NCBI RefSeq assembly: GCF_039555335.1
Contig: NC_092628.1
Coordinates: forward strand, 99,715,893 to 99,779,892
Reading direction: 5' to 3'
Source of the DNA: Amphiura filiformis
Taxonomy: Eukaryota; Echinodermata; Ophiuroidea; Amphilepidida; Amphiuridae
Length of the DNA stretch: 64,000 nucleotides
The position numbers and the translations under genes were made by a program. Shown here piece by piece: positions 56,950-64,000 of the stretch. The notes beneath the pieces were generated by a model. It ran no database searches, had not been told where the DNA came from, and saw nothing but the letters and a program-made list of their open reading frames with translations. The first letter of the stretch is position 1. Each line of letters begins with the position of its first letter.

Positions 56950-57034
56950 GTATTGTATCGTAAATGTTACCATATTTGTATTGTGTTCCATGTACCTTTT
57001 TGAGAGCATCACACGCAGCCTTACCACCAGCGAG
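56950..57034 (-). pseudogene. Gene 4 exon 9 (Tyr248 codon altered)
   Basis: [16 protein letters not shown] to GNIYDTI. The last base is C, so the codon completed by exon 10 (AT) is CAT (His) instead of TAT (Tyr). Donor GTAAGT. Confidence 0.88.
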
Positions 57035-57299
57035 CTGTGTCATAGAGAGACAAAGGGGCAATCAAATGAATGAGACTTCAACTTCCGTACTCAATTTTCT
57101 TTTAATTATATTGCGTAAATTAAAATGCGACTTTGCGGGATTTTCATGACATTGTTTGAATGGTTGTTTCAATATACACGGTGTCCTTGTATATCAATAA
57201 TGCACCTTTGTGTGTTACGGTAGTCTTGAATTAATACATGGTTAGTTAAGTTTCATATGGATGACTAACTTGTCCCTGCATATCGTTAATAGATTGTGT

Positions 57300-57765
57300 G
57301 CCCGGGGGGCACTTCAATATGAAATGGATATAGGTGTTGGGCTGGCACTTTCGCACTAAGGGGCATTCGGTGAGAGCAAAATGTAAAAATGTGGGGTCAT
57401 TGGGTGAGAGCATGATTTTTGGCATTCGGTGAGAGCAAAATGTCAAAAATATATGGGGTCATTGGGTGAGAACATGACCTTTTTTTTAAAATGGAATCTT
57501 TGGGTGAGAGCCGAAACAGCGCCGCAAAAACCTCGAAAATCGTAATACTAAGTAACAAAATCAGTGATAAATGAAAGTTGCTGTTCAAAACTTGTAAGGG
57601 TCTTTGGGTGACAGATCAAGTGGAAAAATAAGGGGTCTTCTGGTGACAGAGCATATGTTCGTAAAAATATGGGGTCTTTGGGTGACAGCGATGCTGAAAA
57701 AGGGGTCTTAACAGCCCTACATACGCGTCACCTCCAAAGTTGGAGTGCCCCCCCCAGGATTGTGT
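57300..57765. mobile_element. MITE with GGGTGAGAG repeats, gene 4 copy
   Basis: Same element as 39476-39918, with one extra internal repeat unit (about 57390-57440). Confidence 0.6.
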
Positions 57766-57884
57766 GATACGCTAGTCTTGACTAATACATGGTTAAGTTT
57801 CATATAAATGACATGCATGACTAAACTTGTTTACCAAATAATATTTCACTTATTGTTTATTAAGAAGTTATAAAAATGTCTAAC

Positions 57885-57951
57885 CTGTGTGTCATAATCA
57901 GCAGGCTTTTCATTTGTGTATCCGTATGGCATCAACCACAGCTGAGAATAT
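57885..57951 (-). pseudogene. Gene 4 exon 8, 3' part
   Basis: Resumes with the [11 protein letters not shown] segment and ends at the CAG-GTTAGA donor. Together with the 5' part it makes 212 nt, the 209 of gene 3 plus the 3-nt target duplication. Confidence 0.9.
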
Positions 57952-58215
57952 ATAGATAGAGATAGATTTTATTTGGCAATTCGAAAAACATTATACGATA
58001 CATCAGAACATAATAAATGCATTAAAATACATCACACAACATATTTATAAAACAACATACAATGCCAAGGATAGCCCAAGAAAGCCCTAAAAAGGGCTTA
58101 TTTCCATTGGGGTCCTTTATATAATAAAAACATTAAATACATAAAAATGATTGCACATTTGGTGAAACAACTGCATATGACAAAATTGCATAATTATGAT
58201 AAAAACAGATTCAAT

Positions 58216-58875
58216 TCAAGATAAAAAGTGGCTTTTAACTGCCTTTTTGAACTGTGAATGAGTTGTGGATTGTTTAACATCAATTGGAAGCAAATTCCAT
58301 TCCTGGACACCAGTAAAAAAGAAGGTATTACACTTCTGGCCCTTGGCTTTTGGTACCAAAAAATTTGTTGCACTGCCCCTGGTAAAGTAATTGTGAGTCT
58401 GAGAAAATTTCACAAAATGAGAATTTAGGTACTCTGGTGCAATATCATTGTAGATTTTAAAAATATGATTGAGTTTGAGTTGTTTAACTCTGTCTTCAAC
58501 TTTCAACATATCCAACTTCTTAAATTGTTCAACACCAATATGGGACCTGGGCTCTAGCTTCAATATGAAGCGAATCAGTTTGTTTTGCATTACTTGCAGC
58601 TTCTTTTTTAGCTTTACAGAAAGTGAAGAAAACCATGAAGAGCAACAATAATCAAAATGACATTGTATAAGGGCAGTGCAAAGGGTCTTCCGGGTTTGTT
58701 CATTTAAAAAGTGACCTTGCCTATATAAGAAACTTAATCTACTACATACTTTTTTGATTACTGACTTTGCAATACTTTCACCACTTAGATCTTCATCAAG
58801 AGTAATCCCAAGGTACTTGACAGAGTTGGTGGGATTAATAATTTTACCATCACAAGAAACTTCAAATTTGTCCAC
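58216..58875 (-). CDS. LINE reverse transcriptase, C-terminal part
   Basis: 219 residues after the second frame shift: VKYLGITLDEDLSG, LNEQTRKTLCTALIQCHFDY, CSSWFSSLSVKLKKKLQ, then VQEWNLLPIDVKQ, the usual thumb and tail of these proteins. Confidence 0.85.
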   Translation of the reverse strand: MDKFEVSCDGKIINPTNSVKYLGITLDEDLSGESIAKSVIKKVCSRLSFLYRQGHFLNEQTRKTLCTALIQCHFDYCCSSWFSSLSVKLKKKLQVMQNKLIRFILKLEPRSHIGVEQFKKLDMLKVEDRVKQLKLNHIFKIYNDIAPEYLNSHFVKFSQTHNYFTRGSATNFLVPKAKGQKCNTFFFTGVQEWNLLPIDVKQSTTHSQFKKAVKSHFLS

Positions 58876-58880
58876 CCTGC

Positions 58881-59990
58881 TCAGTCTGATTTTGGAACCA
58901 AAAGAATAGATTCTGTTTTGCCAAGGTGTAGTGACAATTTGTTGTCAATCAGCCACTGTCTGCAAGACTCAAGTTCTCTACTTAAGGTATCGGAAATTAC
59001 TTTAGGGTCTTTATGGGATGTGAATAGCGCACTGTCGTCAGCATATAACAAAAGATTACAGTTAACACTTGATGACATATCGTTAACATAACACAGGAAG
59101 AGCAGTGGGCCTAATATACTACCCTGAGGCACGCCACATGATATATTCATGGGTTTGGATTCAACTTGATTTACACTAACAATCTGTTGTCTATCAGATA
59201 AGTATGATTGGAACCATTTAACAGAGTCAATGTGAATACCCAAAGCCTGCAATTTGTTACAAAGTATATGATGGTCTACTGTATCGAATGCCTTTTGGAG
59301 GTCTAGCAGCACCATGCCCGTATATTTACCATCAGCCATCTGTGATCTAATAAAATCGGTGAGGTAAATAAGGCATGTATCAGTAGAATATGAGCCTCTG
59401 AAACCAGATTGCAGGTTATAAATCAAATTGTTATCAGACAAGTACATTTCAAGTTGGTTGTACACTGCTTTTTCAAGAATTTTTGAAACAATGGGTAATA
59501 TGCTCACCGGTCTATAATTGCCTACATCAGATCTACTATTCTTCTTGAATAAAGGCCTTACTCTAGCAAATTTCATATCAGTTGGAACGGTGTTGCTGGA
59601 GATTGATAAATTGACAATGAAAGCAATTTGATCTTTAATTACTGCTGCACCATCTTTTAAGAATTTTGCTGGAATACCATCAAGACCAGTACTTTTGTTG
59701 GGCTTCAGCTTGAGTAGCTCTTTGTACACAAAATCAATAGTTACAGGTGATAACTTAAAACTATTTGGAGAGACATTCTTATTTTTGTAGTAGTTTGTAA
59801 ACACGTCAGATTTAGTACCAAACTTATTTTTGGCAGGAGGCAATTTGTTAACCAATGTTGAAGCTACAGATATATAAAATTCATTGATATAGTTTGCCAC
59901 TTTGTTTGAATCAAAACAGGTTTCACCATCAATATCAATAACCACTTTGGTCTCACTTTTAGTTTTGTTACTGTATCCAAGTGTTTTCAA
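58881..59990 (-). CDS. LINE reverse transcriptase, main domain
   Basis: Reverse transcriptase motifs in order: KSTGLDGIPAKFLK, NYRPVSILPIVSKILEK, LLDLQKAFDTVDHH (first catalytic Asp), GVPQGSILGPLLF, and LLYADDSALF (catalytic YADD). The frame ends at a stop after a T4 run (about 58898-58901), where one more T would continue into the next frame. Confidence 0.9.
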   Translation of the reverse strand: MKTLGYSNKTKSETKVVIDIDGETCFDSNKVANYINEFYISVASTLVNKLPPAKNKFGTKSDVFTNYYKNKNVSPNSFKLSPVTIDFVYKELLKLKPNKSTGLDGIPAKFLKDGAAVIKDQIAFIVNLSISSNTVPTDMKFARVRPLFKKNSRSDVGNYRPVSILPIVSKILEKAVYNQLEMYLSDNNLIYNLQSGFRGSYSTDTCLIYLTDFIRSQMADGKYTGMVLLDLQKAFDTVDHHILCNKLQALGIHIDSVKWFQSYLSDRQQIVSVNQVESKPMNISCGVPQGSILGPLLFLCYVNDMSSSVNCNLLLYADDSALFTSHKDPKVISDTLSRELESCRQWLIDNKLSLHLGKTESILLVPKSD

Positions 59991-61567
59991 CTGTTGCCAC
60001 AGTTTTTAGAGTCATGTTTGTGTTCTTCAATTTTACTACTATAGTGCTCTGCTTTTGCAGATCTTACATCCCTCTGAATCTTATTTCTCATCCGACAATA
60101 TTCCTTGTACAGGTCAGTTTTTGTTGTATCTTTTCTGAACTTATACAATAAGTGGTCCCTGTACCTGATATTTTCAAGGATTTCATTGTTTATCCATGGC
60201 TCAGTCCTGTTTTTTAATCTAATCTCCTTAATAGGTGCCACAGTGTCAAGAATCTGCAGGAAGATTGTTGTAAAATTACTCCACGCTTGATTAACATCAC
60301 TACAGTAAACGCTAGACCAATCAGCAGATGACAATGCTGCAAGCAGATTCCCAACACTGTAGTTCCTAAGAGACCTGATTTTGATAACATTATGACTACG
60401 ACCAATTTGACTTTTCAATACCTTACGTGTACAGAATATTAGAAGGTGATCACTCAAACCAACACACACTGTTCCTGACTGACAAATCTTATTTTCATTA
60501 TTGCAAATGACATGATCAATAAGGGTACTGCTGGTATCAGTTATACGAGTAGAAGTCTTGATTAATTGTTTGAAGTTGAACAAGTCAAGAATGCTTTTAT
60601 AGTTCTTAAATAAGCTACAGTTCTGTTCAAAGAAGTTGACATTGATATCACCTAGGATCATGATTTCACAATCAGATCTTATATTTGAGATACTACTTTC
60701 AAAGTGACCCCAGAATTCAATGTCCTCATCAGGTGGCCTATAACATACACCGATGATAATGGGTTTAGACTTTGGTAACAATAAATCAAACCATATTGTT
60801 TCAATACGATTGTCATGTAAGTCTTGTCTGGGGTTAAAAGCAAAGTCGTTCCTTATGTACACGCAGACTCCTCCCCCATTACGATCCCTGTCGAGCCGAA
60901 GCACAGTATAACCACTGATTGCAATTTCTGCATCCGTGATGGAATCGTCAAGCCACGTCTCGGAGATACCAATTACTGCAGCTCTAGTTTTTTGTGCAAT
61001 GATATTTATCTCTGGAATCTTTTTAAACAGAGATCTTACATTTAGATGGATCATATGAATGCCCTTACGATGAAACTGATCAAATTGTTTCTGTTGAAAC
61101 TGGTTAAATTTATTGTAATCTGTCTTAGAACCGGTTGGCTTTTGACTACGTTGAGGGCCTGGGTGTGGTTGGACGTCACCACACTTCATTAATGACAGTA
61201 CCAGTAATGAGGAACCATAGTTCAATCGTGAAGGACCAGATAAATGTGTCTTAATTAACAGTTTTCTTTCTCTATGGTTTCCTGGGAGAAACTTGGACCA
61301 GGAATCAGTTGAATTTGATGTTGAAAAGTTTGAAATTGAAGAATGATGGACAACAAGATGTCCACAAAGTTGTATTTCATCATTAGAATATTGCACATTG
61401 ATTTCCACAGGTAGTAGACTTATAAGAATGACATAGTAAGCCATAGCTAGCATAATTCCATTGATGGCCATTATAATATATTGAGGCCAGTGTTCAAGTA
61501 GCAATACAGTTCTATGATGATAATAGGTGATTAAGGTAGCAAGCAAGTCAAGAGTTGAATAAATCAA
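59987..61567 (-). CDS. LINE endonuclease domain with 2A-like motif
   Basis: 526 residues. The N-terminal part has hydrophobic stretches (residues 20-55), then a 2A-like GDVQPHPGP at residues 130-138 (61154-61180) of the sort found before the endonuclease in several CR1/L2-group elements. The AP-endonuclease-like domain (about 165-390) shows HLNVRSL, SETWLDDSI, GGVCVYIRND, ILGDINVNF, LIDHVICN and LSDHLLIF. It nicks target DNA during target-primed reverse transcription. The frame ends in SKNCGNS at an A5 run, where one more A would continue into the reverse transcriptase frame. Confidence 0.88.
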   Translation of the reverse strand: MIYSTLDLLATLITYYHHRTVLLLEHWPQYIIMAINGIMLAMAYYVILISLLPVEINVQYSNDEIQLCGHLVVHHSSISNFSTSNSTDSWSKFLPGNHRERKLLIKTHLSGPSRLNYGSSLLVLSLMKCGDVQPHPGPQRSQKPTGSKTDYNKFNQFQQKQFDQFHRKGIHMIHLNVRSLFKKIPEINIIAQKTRAAVIGISETWLDDSITDAEIAISGYTVLRLDRDRNGGGVCVYIRNDFAFNPRQDLHDNRIETIWFDLLLPKSKPIIIGVCYRPPDEDIEFWGHFESSISNIRSDCEIMILGDINVNFFEQNCSLFKNYKSILDLFNFKQLIKTSTRITDTSSTLIDHVICNNENKICQSGTVCVGLSDHLLIFCTRKVLKSQIGRSHNVIKIRSLRNYSVGNLLAALSSADWSSVYCSDVNQAWSNFTTIFLQILDTVAPIKEIRLKNRTEPWINNEILENIRYRDHLLYKFRKDTTKTDLYKEYCRMRNKIQRDVRSAKAEHYSSKIEEHKHDSKNCGNS

Positions 61568-61867
61568 TGACAGTCAATATTCACTGGAGCATGGGCCTAG
61601 GGTGTTGTACACTCTCCTGTGTGTAAAGCCCTGCAAGGTTGCAGAATTTCCTACCTTGATAGTTGTTGAAAAATGAGTTGTAAAAGATGACAAAATATGC
61701 AGTTGAGACACCAACGAAAATCACACAAATAACACCAAGTTATAAAACAAGCAATCTACATCATATTGTGGTGGATATTGCTGTAGAGGGTGGTTCATAA
61801 ATGTAATAAATCTCCTGCCAGTGGAGCAGCCATACAGCGCTCACACTCAGTGTTGTATGGATTTTTG

Positions 61868-62012
61868 TATGAATGATAATCAATATACAGAGCTACACCA
61901 TCACCACCGCCCAAACTGGATACAAAATCACGAATAGCAGCGACCTCAGGTTCAGAGAACGCCTTAGTGCCATGGTAGAAATCAGAACATGGTTCATTGC
62001 TGGAGCCGATAC
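61868..62012 (-). pseudogene. Gene 4 exon 8, 5' part
   Basis: From [15 protein letters not shown] to YIDYHSY, up to the TAT target duplication. Contains the His196 zinc ligand. Confidence 0.9.
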
Positions 62013-62278
62013 CTAGGAACACAAGACCGACACTAATATAAACATATACTACTATTTTATTCGGCGTTTGCGTGCGTTTGTTTCCGTTGAGACAAATACA
62101 ACGCGATTTGGTGGTACCGTTACTCGGCTTCGACCAAGATTTACGGCAGTTAATGTGACGTGGTATATCGAAAGGAGACACTTTTGGGCAGGATCGTAAA
62201 TGGAGGAATATCAAAAAATATACCCGTGGTGATTTTTTCACAATTTGAGTTTGTTGCAAATTTGTGATGATGTTATTG

Positions 62279-63091
62279 ATAGGGTGGTCACATGAAAATT
62301 TCAAACCCACCCCTGGAATTACTTTTTCTGTCAGGATTGTTCCTTGTGCAACATGATTTTAAAAACCTTTTGAATCAACTCAATCGGACAATCCGTTGCG
62401 AAGATACAGCCTTTTAAAGATTCACAAAATTGGCCATTTTTAGGAAAATCCTGATTTTGTCATAAATTTGCATATTCATGAAGCGATAATTGGGGGAATA
62501 AAGCCAAAGAAGGCATGAGATGTATTTTTTTTGTTTATTTAATGTTCATTTATGCAAAAATTAAAAACCCAGGGTCATAATTGCTATATTTGCTTCTTTA
62601 CAACATTTTTAAAATGGCTGAAATCACACAAATAACTCTTTTGCCAGGACTTTTAACGGTAATATGTGTGATTTTCACCATTGAGGGCGCTATTATGTGC
62701 CAATTATGACCTTCAAAGGCCTGTATTTCTTAAACTACACAACCAAATTGTCTGATTTTTGCACAGGATTTTGCTCTGAGGGTCTGGATTGTAAAACTGA
62801 ATATAGCATAATTGTACATCTTTGGGAAAATAGTTTTATGTGATGACAAAAATTTATTTTGTGCCTACCTTTTTTATGCGTGACCGTAAAAAAATGCTAT
62901 ATTCACCTTCATTACGAGCAGAAAATCTAATTAGGTAGTCGGGTTTGCACAGAAGTTACTAGGAGACAAATTATATGGAATTCAAAATGCCCAAAAGTTT
63001 TCCAACTGCTGCAGAATCTGTTACAATTTCCACCATACATTTGTGTATGTAGGCAGGGGTACACACAATAGCTATCATTGTGGCCACCCTA
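62279..63091. mobile_element. TIR element in gene 4 intron 7
   Basis: ATAGGGTGGTCAC at the left and GTGGCCACCCTAT at the right, interior without a coding frame. Gene 3 lacks it at 41088-41103 (GATGTTATTAATGTTT). A TTATT repeat on both sides is the likely target duplication. Confidence 0.72.
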
Positions 63092-63422
63092 TTATTAATG
63101 TTTAAAATATTGTCTGATAGTTTCAGACCGAAATATAACTGGCATCTTATATTTTTTGAGACATATTTCAAGGTAATTCCAACTCTCAACATTGTTGGCC
63201 GATATCTCAATTCCAATTTTATAATACCATAACTTACGAACTCAATATCATCGCTTAGCAATGTCCGATTTCATTGGGGCAAACAGCGTTGTGGAGCAAA
63301 ATATCTCTTTATTGATAACCTACCCAAAAGTGTCTTTTTTTGATATACCATGTCACAAATGTCTGGAAAACAGAGTAAATTCCTCACAATTCTAAAAGTA
63401 ACTTTCATCGAAATATTCTTAC

Positions 63423-63513
63423 CACCCCATCCAGTTGCGAAGTTTCTATTTGGATCAGTTCCCATGCAGGGAGATCCTTCGTTTGGTTTACGCGTCTTCC
63501 TCCACAAACGATT
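63423..63513 (-). pseudogene. Gene 4 exon 7
   Basis: Same protein as gene 3 exon 7 ([15 protein letters not shown] to FATGWG), intact. Confidence 0.9.
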
Positions 63514-63977
63514 CTGCGTGGTTAAAACAAAGTGATCAGTTTATTACATAAAGTAGACCAACATTAAGCATATCATTTATTACCAAACATTTCAGCACTA
63601 TGATAGTTGTTGATACCTACATATCACCTATTCAATTGCTGCTGTTTCACTTGAATTGTATATTATGTGCTGTATCTCAAGTACCTCTGCTCAAGTACGT
63701 CGCATTGATATTTAGATGTTGCACTTTGATTTTTTTTCGTTTTTTTTTTTGGGGGAGGGGTTTCATTTTTTCTCCTTTTTTGTATTTTGAGCATCATAAA
63801 TGTGATGTTCAACGGTATGTGTCGACTGTGACGATGCTAATAATGATTATAGTATATTGTTGAATTATTCCATAATTATATTCTTTTATTCGATTATGTT
63901 CTCCTTCTTGTTCTTCTTCATTCTCCTTTCTTCTTCTGAAAATGATCATAGTCATACACAGATCAAGTATTACTCAC

Positions 63978-64000
63978 ATCGGTCCATGTAAAGGAGTATC
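63978..64000 (-). pseudogene. Gene 4 exon 6, 3' end (cut by window edge)
   Basis: Encodes the last residues of exon 6 (YSFTWTD) with donor GTGAGT, identical to gene 3. Confidence 0.85.

Larger units (their letters stand above)
57952..61867 (-). mobile_element. CR1/L2-like non-LTR retrotransposon, 3.9 kb
   Basis: Inserted in exon 8 of gene 4 with TAT duplicated (57949-57951, 61868-61870). Minus strand, 5' end at about 61867. One endonuclease-reverse transcriptase protein, now split by two single-base frame shifts, and a 3' end in an ATCT-type repeat (57952-57970) as in CR1/L2-type elements. No separate ORF1 is seen. Nearly full-length and little decayed, so a recent arrival. Two similar-length shifts at homopolymers could be sequencing errors. 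Confidence 0.88.
52385..64000. repeat. Segmental duplication, gene 4 copy
   Basis: Counterpart of 33385-42000. Specific to this copy: the 55764-56917 element, the LINE at 57952-61867 and the 62279-63091 element. Exon 10 differs from gene 3 by several amino acids, arguing for paralogues more than alleles. Confidence 0.8.
53726..64000 (-). pseudogene. Carboxypeptidase A-like gene 4, interrupted by a LINE
   Basis: M14A carboxypeptidase paralogue of gene 3. Visible exons: 63978-64000 (exon 6, partial), 63423-63513 (7), 57885-57951 plus 61868-62012 (8, split), 56950-57034 (9), 53726-53913 (10); exons 1-5 lie beyond the window. The LINE entered exon 8 between the His196 zinc ligand and SQLW, with TAT duplicated. 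Reading into the element gives a stop about 24 codons on, at 61795, so Tyr248 and Glu270 would never be made. Exon 9 ends in C, not T, so the Tyr248 codon becomes His even if the LINE were absent. Other splice sites and frames are intact, so inactivation is recent. It may be polymorphic in the population. Confidence 0.88.

Noticed and set aside
61795..62310. 171-residue frame as a separate gene
   Set aside because: It is intron 7, exon 8 (5' part) of gene 4 and the first bases of the LINE read through together.

Overview
This window comes from a repeat-rich, AT-rich animal genome. Genes have many short exons with GT-AG introns, and most of the remaining DNA is non-LTR retrotransposon, tRNA-derived SINE, MITE, foldback element, microsatellite and degenerate TTAGGG-type repeat. 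The TTAGGG-like tracts and the types of DNA transposon suggest a marine invertebrate, perhaps a deuterostome such as a hemichordate or echinoderm. That placement is inference only. Nothing looks bacterial or viral.

The only host genes I can support are four tandem paralogues of a secreted M14A zinc carboxypeptidase (carboxypeptidase A type), all on the minus strand. Gene 1 (17-8036) shows exons 1-7 and runs off the low-coordinate edge. Gene 2 (11369-25429) has all ten exon types, with exons 5 and 6 present twice. Gene 3 (34287-46861) is intact, with ten exons predicting 418 residues. Gene 4 (53726-64000) shows exons 6-10 and is broken by a 3.9-kb LINE inserted in exon 8. The exon plan is constant: 1 signal peptide; 2-3 propeptide; 4 start of the mature enzyme; 5 first two zinc ligands (HxRE); 6 core strand; 7 Arg127 and Asn-Arg substrate-binding residues; 8 third zinc ligand (His196); 9 link; 10 Tyr248, specificity residue and catalytic Glu270 (bovine CPA numbering).

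The paralogues differ at functional positions. Gene 1 has Asp in place of the substrate-binding Arg of the HxRE motif. Gene 2 has a 4-nt deletion in propeptide exon 2 that shifts frame, plus the exon 5-6 duplication. Gene 3 lacks the Arg at the presumed activation cleavage site. Gene 4 has the LINE insertion and Tyr248 changed to His. The family therefore shows expansion, partial decay and possible change of function.

Layout: 1-8036 gene 1, with a nested transposon cluster in intron 4; 8037-11368 intergenic; 11369-25429 gene 2; 25430-34286 intergenic and rich in MITEs, SINEs and a two-copy direct repeat; 34287-46861 gene 3, with a LINE split by a Tc1-like element in intron 9; 46862-53725 intergenic; 53726-64000 gene 4. 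Genes 3 and 4, with their 3' flanks, are a segmental duplication. Sequence present in one copy and absent from the other gives exact empty sites for several elements.

I found no wholly new gene system. The most informative signals are the duplicated in-frame catalytic exon pair, the active-site changes, the E-box minisatellite next to the gene 3 start, and a TTAA-bounded element family carrying a tRNA-like promoter.
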